Assembly: GCF_963675165.1 (NCBI RefSeq)
Contig: NC_087390.1
Span: 3,114,001-3,178,000 of the forward strand
From: Halichondria panicea
Lineage: Eukaryota > Porifera > Demospongiae > Suberitida > Halichondriidae
Direction of reading: 5' to 3'
DNA length: 64,000 nt
This document shows positions 1 to 12,408 of the stretch, in pieces. Position 1 is the first letter of the stretch; every line of letters begins with the position of its first letter. The translations under genes and the position numbers were made by a program. The notes below the pieces were generated by a model. It saw nothing but the letters and a program-made list of their open reading frames with translations, was not told the DNA's origin and searched no databases.

Positions 1-3000
1 GATGAACAAGGAGTTTCATCTGTAGAATTAGCTCTCATTGCTGGATCTACAGAAGTATCTAGTTTCTACAGAGAGAACAATTTTCAAGCGTCTGAGACTG
101 CCTCTAGGTTTACAGAACTTGCGTCACTACTAAGCAACACTGACACTAACGCTATCAAGGTACGCATGGCTGTTATTGAAGGAGATTTGGACAAGCTGAA
201 ACAGTTGTTGAGGAGTGATCCTAGAAAAACTGTCTCCAAAGGACTCCAAGGGGAAACCCTTTTGCATACTGCTGCTTTTGCTGGTAAATTAGCAATTGTC
301 AAGTACCTTGTCACGGACTTTAATATTGATCTTAATACTCAAGATAATGATGGACACACAGCAATGCACAACGCTGCTCATGAAGGTTTCACAGAGATTG
401 TAAGTTTTTTGGGTTCACAGCAAAATTGCTCTTCAAATGTTAAAGATCAAAATAGCCGAACTCCTCTCCATTATGCTGCTCAAAATGGTCATTTAAAGGT
501 TGTTAAGGTGTTGCTTGAAGATCTCGATAGTGATAGTGATTGCGAAGACAAAACTGGAGTTACACCTGTGCAATTATCTGCAGAAGCAGGGCATTTCGAA
601 ATATTCAAGTACCTTGTCAAAGAAGCTAACGTCGATTTAACCCATGTTGACAATAACGGTCGCAATTGGCTACATTCTGCAAGCCAGCAAGGCAATGTTA
701 GTATTGTTAAGTTCGGAATTTCAGAGTGCAATATGACCTGCTCTGTAGCAGATAAAGCATTTCATGCGACTCCCCTTCATCTAGCTGCTAGCAATGGACA
801 AGTTGAAGTCGTAAAGTATCTATGTTCACAGCCAAGCTGTGACACTGAAGCCATTGATCAGTCTGGAAGAATTCCACTTCACTTTGCATGCCAAGAAGGT
901 CACATTGAAGTGGTAAAGTTTTTAGTCACTGAGAAAAAGTCTAACCCAAATCTACGTGACGAAAATGGTATAACCCCCAGGCACTTAGCAACTCTCAAAG
1001 GTTTCACTAAAATTGTTGAGCTCTTAAGCTCTCACGTAGAAACCGATCACACCACTACAAATGACAGTGGAAAAACCACAGAAGGTGCTGGAGAGTCTTG
1101 GGTACATGCATCATTGTTAGAAAATCCTGACCGACTAGCTATTCGTATGGCAGCTGTTGCTGGAGACCTTGAAAAAGTGAAGAAAATTGTTGAAAAGAAT
1201 GGTGTAGACATTCTCTCCACTAGTGGCCCTCAAGGAGAGACTGTTCTGCACAATGCTTCATTTGCTGGTCAACTGAGTGTAATTAGCTATCTTGTTGAGG
1301 AATGTCATTGTGATGTAAATAAAATGGATGAAGAAGGACACACCCCAGTACATAATGCTGCTCATGAAGGACATGTTGAGGTCCTTCAGTACTTCGTCAA
1401 ACTGAATGATTGTAACTGCACTGTTAAAGACCACAATGGCCGTCTTCCAATCCACTATGCTGCTCAGAATGGCCACAAGATGGCTGTATGTGTACTTCTG
1501 AACGAAGGAAAATGTGGTTGCATGTGGAAAGATGATCATGGCTCCATTCCCATGCATCTTGCTGCTTACAATGGACATTTGGACATTGTAAAGCTGCTTG
1601 CCACTCAGAAAAATAGTGATCCCTCTTACCCAGATGAAAAAGGCCGAACCTCTCTGCACTGTGCTAGCCAGCAAGGACACACTGCAGTGGTTGATTTTCT
1701 TGTTCGTGATTGTCATGTTGACCCAATGCTCGCTGATACACAACAAGGTGTCACTGCTGTTCATCTCGCTGCTGATAATGGACACTTGAACATTATTAAG
1801 GTCTTTAGCAGTATTCCTGGTACATCTTTCAATGTAAAAGACAAGCATGGACGTTCTCCCTTGCATTATGCATGTCAAAATGGCCACACAGAAATTGTCA
1901 AGTATCTGGTCTTAGAACATAAGTGTGATCCTTCGTCAAAAGACTCAATAGGTGTATCACCTTTTGACTTGGCATTTGAAATTGACACAGTCGAGTTTCT
2001 CAGGAAACACACTCCTGGTGCCTCGAGCAGTAAACAAGAAGGTAAAAATAGGGCTGAGTTACTGTCTGCCCTAAAGAACAACAAGACAGATCTCTTTGCC
2101 CGTAAGCATGCAATAAGTGGAAACTTAGAAAAATTAAAGGAAACTCTTGCTCATGTCGAAAACAAGAAAGCGTTTATAGAGTCCAAGGGTCTCGATGGAG
2201 AAACACTTCTGCACAATGCTGCCTTTGCTGGAAATCTTGAAATAGTAGCTTATCTTGTGCTAGAGTGCAAGTGTGACATGAACATAACAGACTCTGATAA
2301 ATACACTGCTCTGCATACTGCTGCACACAATGGACATATGGAGGTTGTCTCTTTCCTTACCTCTCAGCCCAAGTGTAACATGTCTCCAATAGACAAGCAT
2401 CAACGCACTCCTCTTCACTATGCGGCGCAAAATGGCCACAAGAAAGTGACTGAGTGGCTAGTGGAGAAGCATCAGTGTGACTTAATGCAAGAAGACGAAT
2501 CAAAAGTGACACCCTTCCAACTCTCTTGTGACGCTGGACATCTTGATATAGTAAAGTTTCTTTCCACACAGAGCAGTTGTGACGTGCATCACAAAGACAA
2601 GAATGGACGAACTGGTTTACATGGAGCCAGTCAAAATGGGCATACCAATGTTGTAAAATACATTGTGGAGAAACTTGGAGGTGACCCCATGCTGAGTGAT
2701 TCAGCTCATGGAGTTAATTCTATTCATCTTGCTGCTTCAAGTGACAATCTGAACATTGTTAAATTTTTCCATTCGCTACCTAGTTGTGACCTAGCAATCC
2801 TCAGCTCTTCAAGTCAAAATGCTTTGCATATGAGCTGCCAAAATGGTAACTTGGCTATGGTACAGTTCATAGTAAACACAGCTCACATAGATGCTAGTGC
2901 GGGAGATAAAAATGAAGTTACTCCTCTACATTTTGCATCTTTTAATGGCCACACCAACTTGGTATCTTTCTTACTGGAGCAACCTGGAGTTGACCCGTCT

Positions 3001-4025
3001 TGTGCCGACATTAATGGAAGAACACCTCTCCATGTTGCTAGTCAACAAGGACACTTCGATATTGTCAAGCTTCTAGTTGATGAGTACTCTTGCAGCTGCA
3101 CTCAAAAGGACAAAGGGACAGGGATCACTCCTATCCATCTAGCTGCTGCGAATGGCCAAGTTAACGTCATTCGCTTCTTTGCAACAAAAGAACCGAAGAA
3201 ATTAGATATCAAGGCTGCCAATGGCCGAACTCCACTTCATTTTGCATGCCAAGAAGGACACCTTGATGTTGTCAAGGTGCTCTTTGTGCAGAATGGATGC
3301 AACCCAGACCTACCAAGTAAAGAGGGAATCACTCCGCGGAAGTTGGCTGAAGTCAACAACAAACGAAGGATTGTCAACCTCTTTAACGGGAATACCCAGG
3401 TACATATTTATTGTGTGCTTCTATTTTATTGTGGGTCCCATGTATTTCTCGATTTGTAACTAGATCTTATGTATCATCCAGAATCACAATTTTCCGTAAT
3501 GCAATCTTTCATAAACCCCATTATGAAAGTTGCAATGTCATGCAGTCAGTAGATACTATGCATGGCAGTGTATAATATTGCTGCTATAATTATTTGTTTT
3601 TTGTATAATTATTATATAGCTCATATTATTATTATATATATTTACTGCATGCTTTATCTATTAATATGCACCAGCTATGTACTGCATATTTATATACTGC
3701 TCTGGCTTAGTAAATAAAGTCACACATGCATGGATACTGTAGGAGAATGAAGAGAATGACGATCATGATGATGAGGAAAGTGAAGGAAACAATACTTTAC
3801 AAGAACTGATGCAACTGCAGTGAGTATACCGAATTATTGGCCTAAGTATATAATTATATGCATGTATATCCCACTTATACTTGTTACTAATCGTGTTCTT
3901 CCACTTTATTTCCTGCACATATATACTTTTACAGACAGGCCCTCATGGGTGAACACGGCTCTCTAAGGGAACAGCTTGCTGGGATGGGTGCGGGGAAGCC
4001 GGGTGCTAACTGTCCTATGCAATAA
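1..4025 (+). CDS. Ankyrin-repeat protein, 3' part (5' end outside window)
   Basis: The reading frame is open from base 1, so the gene starts left of the window; the ATG at 166 is probably internal. It encodes more than 30 ankyrin repeats (GRTPLHYAAQNGH-type), so a protein-binding scaffold is likely; the partner is unknown. The repeats form higher-order modules of about 320-330 residues, each opening with a (R/K)-x-A-x-x-G(D/N)L-(D/E)-K-(L/V)-K segment (near 166, 1144 and 2101); bases 1-165 look like the tail of an earlier module. I infer three exons: to 3399 (donor gtacat), 3743-3819 (acidic linker, donor gtgagt) and 3935-4025. Phases agree, and the end reads QELMQLQQALMGEHG then a short tail ending CPMQ. 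The stop at 4023-4025 overlaps an AATAAA (4021-4026). Without splicing the frame would run to 3459. No membrane segment, kinase or death domain is visible here. Confidence 0.85.
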
Positions 4026-5236
4026 ACAAGTACTGCATGTAGTTTTACGCTTTTACTTTAGGTTTTATATCGTAGATATGCAGGCGCACTTATGAATTGT
4101 TTTCTCTTATAATTATAATTATAGTCTGACTTTACTATATGTATTGTCACTTTTGTAGATTAGCTATAGCTAAGTATATTAGTGAGTGTTTATCTGTATA
4201 TGTAAATCTATTATGCTATATGCATGGTTGTTGATTTTTGTGGCTGTATAATTTAAAAATTCTGACAAAATTTAATGCTCCAATTCCAAGCTTCAGATTC
4301 CTATATATAATCAAGAACTATAATGATAGCTATATTTTGGAGTTGTCAACGTTGCAGCAGTGCATGGTTCACCTGTACGGGAGTATGACTGCACTATAGT
4401 ACTTGTATAATGTGTCACATGACATGCAGCATGTGCTAAATAATAAGTACGTAGCACAGATTACAAAATAGCTCAGCATTAGCCGGCTAGCAATTTAAGT
4501 TGTTCAGCAGTTATCTCAGAAGCATTTGTATTTCCCCCGACTTCTTTCCTTTCTTGCTCTTCCCATTATTTTCAACCAGCTCAGTATCTTAATCAGCTAT
4601 GAATCTATCGCCACATATTCCTCTGCAAGGCCACGTCTATTAGTGCCACAAGAGATGGGCCACTTTCACAAATTCTTCTTCATCTTGTTAATGGTGGGAA
4701 TAATAGGTATTTAGATAGTACTGTAACAGTTGCAATTGCCTTGTGGTCTATATATATATAATTATGTTATTTTGAGAATGCAGCAAGTACAGAACTGTAT
4801 ACGTGTACACACGTTTTGATTAACTAGCTAGTAGCAGACACTTCCCGAAGAATGGTGGTGTTGTGTTGCAATCATTATACCATAAACCATGAAATGTTAG
4901 TATATACTTAATGGGGTCTGATAAATTTCTCGCTATTAGCTATTAAAATGTTGGTCAAATTAATGACGTTGTGTCTTCCGTACGTTATAAGCTAAACATT
5001 AATTTTTGTGGACCTAATTTGGATTGCTATAATTACCTACAAAACAGTGAAAATTAAGCCCCTCAAAAACTTCACACTATACACAATGTACATTACATGA
5101 GGTTGTTGCACCTGTAATTATAAAAATAAAAACACACATCATTAAATATTGACTGTAATTATAAAAACACATCATTAAATTAAATAATACCTAGTACGTA
5201 CAAGCACACAAATAAGTTAAGAACATGCAGCTAAAA
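4026..5236. other. Intergenic region, no gene recognised
   Basis: AT-rich spacer between two convergent genes. It has TA-rich runs (for example near 4750) and an imperfect tandem repeat at about 5112-5180, in which a segment containing aaaacacatcattaaat occurs twice. A 62-codon open frame at 4526-4714 is hydrophobic but has no recognisable homology and was not called as a gene. Confidence 0.5.
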
Positions 5237-8200
5237 TCAACTAGTGCACCTGTCCGTTGTTGGTATGACTGCAACAAAATTGTCATCTTCCAACAGCGAT
5301 TCTCTCAAGTCAGTAGTCACAATGGTATACGTTGGTGGTTCTTTCCAAGTTGTACTACTGTTCAGTTCTTGCTCGATAATATTCTCTTTTCTCTCTCCTT
5401 TCTTTAGTTTATGCCATACACGGTTTGTGAAGGCTTCTAACTTTGGAAAACGGATCTTAAGGTGATAGAAAAATATCCCCAAAATTAGGCAAAAAGCTAT
5501 CACTGTCAACACTTTGTTGTAGATGGTTGTTCTATATTCATCAACAAAACCATTATCCCTAACTGCAGAGGCCACAAAAAATAGTGACCCAGTGAACATA
5601 ATGACGAGTAAGCAGAGAAATACAGAGTCTATAATATTGATCCAATTATTCTTGAAAGGTTTTAACGTCAGTTGCACAAATAGAAGCAACAAAATCATGA
5701 TGTCTGTCACAAATATGTTGATTGGAGGTGGAGCAATGAAGGTTAGAAGAAATGGAATCCACCGAAAAATTAGTCGAAATCCAAGCCAAAATCGAAATTT
5801 TGGTTCAAAAGGATGCCAAAACGCATCATATAACGGTTTCAGCTTTTTCAAAAACCTGCTCTTGAAAATTAGATTTGGGAAAAGTAGGAGTAGTGGAAAT
5901 GGTATGAGGTAGCCTATACTTATTATCACCGATATCAGCATAAGTGGTGCATGGCCACTACTGAAGTACACCACAGAAGGTTCCAGAATCCAGCGAGTAG
6001 ATGATGATCCATCAATTGCTTGTACCGTGATAAATCCAAACAGCTGTGCGGATACTTGAAGGACACTCACATAACAGAGAATGAGCAGAGTTGTAAAGGC
6101 CCTGGCTGGGCTTAAACGGTCATTGTATTTTACACCTCTCAAGTATTTCGTTCTTGCCAAGCAAACGATGAAAATCATAAGGACAAGCAAGTATAGCGGA
6201 AAGCTGAGTTGCCACCAAATTCTATCTAACCCACGCATTCCATTGTATAAGCATGACTCAATACCAAAATTCAAGCTGAGGAAAGAAACGATAAAAATGA
6301 AATTTGCTCCACCCAAACTTCCCGGGAACAAGAACTCTCCGTAAATCGTTACTAAATTGGAGAAAAATATGGCACCATTCAGTAAGCCGAGAGCAATGCT
6401 CATGTCCAAATAGTAGATGACAAGGGTCAATATGAAGCCGAGAATTAGAAACATGGGGAAAAGAAATACACTAATGTTACTACACTCCATACACCTCGAG
6501 GTACCCAAAACAAAACTCCTCCCTTCTTGACAGTCCCCACACACAACACCGCGTCTGAATAATCGGCTGTCACATTGGACGTCAAAATCAGCTCCTTGTG
6601 ATATTGGTATCACATTGAACTCACAATACAGCAGAGGACATTCAGCGACTCCAAGTATACCATCTACTGGCCCAACCCACAAGTTCCTCGGAGATGTTAA
6701 TATTTGATTGTCAGTTTCACAAGATATTCCAAGTGTTTCGAGTTCCTCAATACACACACAGGTCAAACTTTCAGTGTTAAATGCAAAACCTTGCCCACAT
6801 TGTCCTAAATTAACGGTGATCTCTGTTCGAGCACGGCCAATCAAATCAGTGGAAAAAATAACTACCGATACATTTCGACCTTCCATTCCTGAAACGGATA
6901 AAGAGAGTTCTGTTGGAACATTGTCTCTTAGAAGACCAAGGTTGTTTGTGCCAATATTAGGGGTTACATTTCTGAATAACTCTAATCTGTTCGTTTCGAC
7001 AAATGAAGAAATTACATTTGACACTATTTGCTGGAAATTGTCTTCAGCAACCAAAGTAATATTGAATACTTGACCGGGACTGACATCGAAAACGGTTGCA
7101 TCAACAGGATCGACAATGCTGAGTGTCTCTAAAGTATTCTGGTCCTGACGTTGGAGTATCAAATGAAAAAACAGTTGGAAATTGTTCAGCTATTAGACCC
7201 ACAACAGACGTATTGAGAGGTTTGTTGAGCGAAAGGAGTAAATCAATAGCCCAGGGGCAACTTTGAAATGCACTGCCGAACACTTGACCTCCAGCTGGTG
7301 CCGAATTTCCTTCAAACTTAATAAAACTACCAGTACCCTCCAGATCAGAACAGTTGCCACAAAGTCCAATATCATGGTAATTGAATGCCAGGAAACAGTT
7401 TGAACTTCCTCCGATAATGTACGAGTTCAGCCCGAGAAAATTGGAATAAATAGCTCCACCCGAATCTCTAGCTATATTGTTTAGTAGATACAGACTTGCA
7501 TTAGATAGTACAATGAGGTAGGTATAGGTTGTCAAGAACATAGCTCCTCCACGAATTCCAATGTTGGAATTAAATGTTACGTTTCCAACAATTCCAACTA
7601 GACTTGATTCGGCTCTCAATGCTGTTCCGAAGTTTTCCTTGATTACACAGTTTCCATGCATTGTCATGTTCATGTATCTTATGTCAACTACACCAGTGCT
7701 CTGTAGTATTGATTGTGCTCCATTAGCATCTGTTGTAACAATGGCATTTTGTGTGATGGTTGTATCAATGAGTTGAAATTGGGTGCCCGGATATGCACCA
7801 TGAAATTTAAGCTCCCAAACTTGCATAGCAGAGCCAAGATAGGCCGAATTCCTGTCGAATTGACAGTCCTTAATATAGAAGTACACCACATCAGTGAGGT
7901 TACTAACTGCCGATTTAAGAAGAGAGTAGTAATATATTCCGGCACCAAAAGGAACAACGTTTCTCAAGAATCGAGAACTCTGAACTCGTATCGAAGTGTT
8001 GAGATTGTGGAAGACATGAGGGGGCGTGATTTGCTCATTCAATGGTCGAACAATACCAGTAGTTATTCCTAGTCCAGCTCCGCCCACTGTTTGAAATGTA
8101 TCCAGTTCAGCTTGCGTGATTCCGTTGGCTACAAATTCACAGTTATAAAACTCAATCAAAGTGTTTCTGGTTCCAGAAAAAAGGGCAATATGTACAGCGC

Positions 8201-9137
8201 TACCGACGGTAGCTCTGTTTTCCTCAAAGTACGAATCTCTTGTAACAATTTGCATCCCATAGTTGAGTTGTGATACCAATAGAGTAAGCCCACCCCCTCC
8301 TCCGATCATGTAACGAACAAACACAGGGTCCTGAAATAGGAAGAAATTGAGGTAACCGTAACTGCATCCCGTATTTTGCTTAAAAGTTGCTTCTTCGATA
8401 GTAATTTCATAAAATCGATCGTCATATAGCTCTCGATATCTGGGGAGATAATCTTGGTAGATAAAAACAACACCGCCACCGTATCGTTCAGGGTCAACGA
8501 GGCGGTCAGTTGTGCTTATTGAAGGGTCCAGCTCACAACCGGATGGCTGTGTGTTGTTGGTGACATTTAGACGAGTTATGATGGACACTCCGATAACATT
8601 TACGCCGACAAGACCAAAGCCAACATTACTGGTGATTTCAACTCCATCCATCCTTAGGTTTTCGCAATGGCCTATCAGTAGAGCCACTCGCATTTCTGAA
8701 TATACAACAAAAAAAAGATCAATAAATTGGCGAATTTCAGACAAAGCATGATCGAGATTCGGACCTGATAAACCACATCCTTCAATACGGACACCATCGA
8801 TTACAAAGTCAGTTATATTGAGAAATGCCAGACCAACATTCTCACTGCAAGTTATGATGACATCACCTCGGCCCGATATACAGATATTATTGAGGTTAGA
8901 CACAAGGGTATACTGTTCAAGCTTGTAGGTACCAGACATCAAGATCAAGCTGCCGTCAGAATTCAAGTTTCTTAGTGCTTCAAAAATACTCAATCCATTA
9001 GGGTACAACATAGTACTGTTCGAGTCACCACTGGAAACGGAACGAGCATCTCTCTCAGGCGTAAGATATCCAAAACTGTTACTACGGGATATGATCCCGA
9101 GGAGGGCAGCAGCGACCAACCAGATTGGAGTCTTCAT
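5237..9137 (-). CDS. Beta-helix multi-pass membrane protein, one frameshift
   Basis: The start at 9137 gives a signal peptide (MKTPIWLVAAALLGIISRSN). A long right-handed parallel beta-helix-like ectodomain follows, rich in N-x-S/T sites and GGG turns (GGGVVF, GGGGGL, GGAGLG). After it come a Cys-rich stalk (CGQGFAFN, CVCIEE, then RRGVVCGDCQEGRS) and a polytopic C-terminal half with about eight or nine hydrophobic segments, including the family-like PFKNNWINIIDS motif. The cytosolic tail is short. The architecture matches the gene at 19368-23210. The frame breaks once: the 5' frame ends at 7101 while the 3' frame is open from about 7190, so a single-base change between them is needed, possibly at the T-run near 7167. 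No GT-AG intron of plausible size fits. It is either a sequencing error or a recent pseudogene. Ligand and role are unknown; a cell-surface location is inferred. Confidence 0.75.
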
Positions 9138-9301
9138 TCCTACAACATGAGAAATAATAATCTATGTGTCATATAGATTTCTTGCAATAGTTATGGTGTG
9201 GTATCTATATCTACACATGTACTGTAATATAGCTAGCTAGCTTGTACCGTAACAAAATAGGAAAATGCTATAGAGTCAACAGTTAACCAGTGAGCGTATA
9301 C

Positions 9302-9421
9302 CTTTGTTAGTCGGGAATCTCTTGGCCGGCGCTGGGCATGGGTAGGTAGATTTTGGGGAAGGGCTGCTAGATCTAGCTTGCTTGCAGCTCCAATGATGTT
9401 GCTTCGGAGTATGGCCGCCAC
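9302..9421 (-). other. Candidate short first coding exon (orphan)
   Basis: An ATG at 9421 opens a 40-codon stretch starting MAAILRSNIIGAASKLD and ending at an AAG followed by a GTATAC donor at 9301-9296. It is rich in Ala, Arg and Leu with almost no acidic residues, resembling a mitochondrial targeting peptide. It lies in a GC-rich patch that could be a promoter. No matching downstream exon was found before the beta-helix gene on the same strand, so it may be an upstream exon, a relic or chance. Confidence 0.2.
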
Positions 9422-10105
9422 TCAGTCAGCCAGGGTCAAGGAGAGAGGCGACCTAGCGTTCAATTGGAGACGGATCGGCCTGGGGTCGAGGGATAGCCTC
9501 AATACCAGGCCGATTAATGCGGCCTGAAATCGAGGCTAGCCAGGGAGGAATCTAGACTATCCCTCTCCGGCCTCATCACTCTGGATACCATTAAGAAATG
9601 GTATAAGTTATGTTGGAAATTTTTGCCATGCATGGAATTTCAGATTGTCGTATAATGAATGTATACAGTATAATGAGTTCACTACATGAATTTTTTGATT
9701 CTTATAGGGAAAACTACCGAGTCGTACTGTTGTCAATGCAGAATCAGCAACTCCGTATTCTTCACAACTGCAGGAAAAGAACTGCTGGAAAAACAACACA
9801 TTATCGTCCATAGCAGTTCACCAAATATAAGTTCAGCCTCAATTCATCATCATCATCTCTATAATTATACCAACCAACGTGAGTTCAAAGGATTACACCA
9901 CTCCCCCCCCTAGCTGTCCATGCTGTGTTTAATGTATGCAACAGTGCGGTGCAAAGCTTTTTTACTACACTTCGTTAGCACTATAGTTAGATGGTGTATC
10001 AGAGGAGGTGGGACATGCGCAGCAGTCACACGCAATGTGTGGCATATAATGTTTATGTTAGGCTCTTGACCTTTAACTTTTCCTTCAATGTCAGTGTAGC
10101 TATGG
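9422..10105. other. Non-coding region with GC-rich palindromic patch
   Basis: Bases 9460-9590 are GC-rich and contain short inverted repeats: atcggcctgg (from about 9473) pairs with ccaggccgat about 20 bases later, and gagggatag pairs with ctatccctc some 60 bases downstream. These could be a small element or promoter structure. The remainder to 10105 shows no gene. Confidence 0.35.
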
Positions 10106-10505
10106 CAGGGCCATAGATAGCTTAGGTTTGCAGGGGTGGCAAAATAACAGCTGAAAATGTTTACATTGTGTACTAAAAATAAAAGGTCACAACTGTATCC
10201 TCTGAGTATAGCTGGTTCATGGCAACTTGTAACTTGCTCTGGCACTAACTTAGCTATTCATGAAGCAGCTAAAGAAAGGTAGCTTGAGCTAAGAAGATAC
10301 TCCTGCTTCCCAGAGGTGTAGTAGAGCTCTAATTTTACCTAAAAAAAGGTCATCACTTTTTCTCAGCAGTCAGTATGCGCATCAGATTCCCTGCCCACAT
10401 TTCAATTTCATTATTGCACAGCATGTGCAGATCAATGTTTCACAGTAATTTTTTCAGATCTAGAATGCCAGGGGAGCAACTGCTCCCCTGCTGTCTATGG
10501 CCCTG
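10106..10505. mobile_element. hAT-like MITE, 400 bp
   Basis: The ends are inverted repeats: cagggccatagatagc at 10106-10121 and gctgtctatggccctg at 10490-10505, 15 of 16 bases complementary. The CAGGG...CCCTG ends are of hAT type. The direct repeat tatgg flanks both ends and may be part of the target duplication. Near the right end is a hairpin (caggggagc / gctcccctg). No transposase frame is inside. Confidence 0.6.
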
Positions 10506-10766
10506 TATGGTGCCTGTGGTATAGATCTACTGTTGTACTCTCTAGTAAGCGCACATCGCTTTCTCAACTAACCTGATTTAACCACCCTAGACTGCTCTCC
10601 ATGTAGTAGCCTATACTCGTAGAATATTGTTAGCGCATGAGGCCAATAGCTGCTAGAGCTCTATACGCTTACATTCGAGAATCTGCCTATACCACCCAGA
10701 AACCGAATGTCTCTGTGATAAGGGATGCGAGCTATAGGCAAGCAAGCAATCCTAACTATAGATCTA

Positions 10767-10984
10767 TACCGTATAGCGGGTGTATTTCGAGGGTATAAAC
10801 TTTGGCAGATTGACCGTTAGAAAGGTTTTTGCGGATTTAATTTCGCGGAATAGCAGCCTTTCTGCAGCATGAATGCAATTATTAAATTCGTGGGTATAAA
10901 TTCGTAAAAATGTTCGCGTACCATGCGCTTGATCAGCGAAAACCGTGAATAGTTATATCCTGGAAATGTACACGCTATACGGTA
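10767..10984. mobile_element. MITE, taccgtatagcg family, 218 bp
   Basis: About 31-bp terminal inverted repeats. The left end begins taccgtatagcgggtgtatt and the right end is its imperfect reverse complement, ending acgctatacggta. The interior is non-coding. The same end motif occurs on elements at 11884, 13159, 17631 and 47458. Confidence 0.65.
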
Positions 10985-11883
10985 TTCTACAGTTTATTGT
11001 ACAACGTTTAAATTCATAAAAACATTCATTGACTGCAGGACTCAGGAGCTGGAACAAAAAGGGTCCAAGTCCACCTCATCAAGCCTCACATTCTCTCAGC
11101 ATGATCAGACAAGGTAACACAACTATAAAGAGTCCTTATCACAAGCTATACAGACTTTACAGCTCATAGATAAACATCAACTCACTAAATATCCTTCGCA
11201 AATTGGAAAAGCGCTTCAATCCGAGTACAAAAACCTGCAGTTGAGCATGCACTTAAAATAATGATAAGCTTATAATCGACAAGCGCTAATCATCCAGTTT
11301 CTACGGTATGTACATTGAAAACCACTGTAGGTTTGATGGTAAATTTCAAACTATTGAGCCGGGATTCCACTGGGATTGCTTATCCATAAGTTATTACCAT
11401 GCTGATACTTCTAAATTTTAGACAAAATGACCATGGGGTCGGGTCGCTGCTGTACATAATATTGGTTCCTTGAAAATCATCACTTTCCAGGTTTGTTGTT
11501 CAGTTAAATGTGGATTTTTGATTGCTGAGGGCCAGTTAGCTTATATTCAAACCTCATCATGTATAGTATTTTGGAGCTATATAAAAATTATATTGTAGAT
11601 ATGCCTGCACTTTGTCAATTATAATCGCTAAAGAATATTAAGGGAACTCACAAGTCAGAGAAGGACAGTCAGTAGTGAGTGTTGCATGCAGGGCTATGCA
11701 GGAAATGCAGGAAATATAGTGTCCGTGGTTTATCTACGCACCTCAGGTTAATAAATTAGTAGTCTGTCTGAGTTTGCTCACCTGCATTGTTCAACTAAAG
11801 GCTATACATATACAATTTATTGTTACTATTATAGACAGGTAGTAATTTTAGCGTTTTCAGATTTTTCTCTGTTTTTAGGGTAC
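10985..11883. other. Intergenic region, nothing recognised
   Basis: No supported gene. AT-rich DNA between two MITEs with only short open frames. A segment at about 11041-11120 (gactcaggagctggaacaaa onward) is less AT-rich and could be an old exon or element relic, but no frame is convincing. Confidence 0.4.
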
Positions 11884-12093
11884 TACCGTATAGCGGGTAA
11901 TTTTCGTGGGGCAAAATATTCATGATTTTCGTGGTTGGAGATCTGACCACGAATATTTTACCCACGAATGAAGCGACCTTACCTACCTTTACCTGCAGTG
12001 CAAGCAGCTACCACGAAAGTATTACCCACGAAATGTCTCAATATTGCTGAACCATGAATATTTTGTCCCCCGAAAATTACCCGCTATACGGTA
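11884..12093. mobile_element. MITE, taccgtatagcg family, 210 bp
   Basis: Long near-perfect terminal inverted repeats of about 41 bp. The left begins taccgtatagcgggtaattt, the right ends aaattacccgctatacggta, with about two mismatches over the arms. It is the best preserved member of this family in the window and has no coding capacity. Confidence 0.75.
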
Positions 12094-12350
12094 ATTTTGG
12101 CGGATTTGTAACAAATTCATTAACAAAAGATGTACAAGTATGAGTTTTAAGGTTAAATGGAAAAAGTTTGGAGTCAGATACATAAGAAAAAAGGGCTAAC
12201 TTGCTTAGCATACTCTCATGAAGAAAAAAGTTTTTTTAATGAGATTCATCATTTTTAAACGCTAATCAGATACTTAATTTAGCGTTAATTACAAATTCGC
12301 TAAAATTCACTAAAATGAATACCCGTTTATAATAGTAACAATAAGGTAGT

Positions 12351-12408
12351 GTATACATGCTTCATGTTATTATGCCTCGGTGCGCATAATAACATGAAGC
12401 ATGTATAC
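12351..12408. repeat. Perfect 24-bp inverted repeat (hairpin)
   Basis: Arms 12351-12374 and 12385-12408 are exactly complementary (gtatacatgcttcatgttat plus tatg), with a 10-base loop cctcggtgcg. The loop carries part of the end motif of the adjacent foldback element, so the hairpin probably arose when that element's end was rearranged. Confidence 0.85.

Noticed and set aside
1..3459. Bacterial ankyrin effector or transferred gene
   Set aside because: GT-AG introns with matching phases and an AATAAA at the stop point to a resident eukaryotic gene.
5523..5912. 129-codon plus-strand frame
   Set aside because: It is a shadow of the membrane region of the minus-strand beta-helix gene.
9910..10245. 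111-codon minus-strand frame
   Set aside because: It overlaps a hAT-like MITE end and has no recognisable domain or signal.
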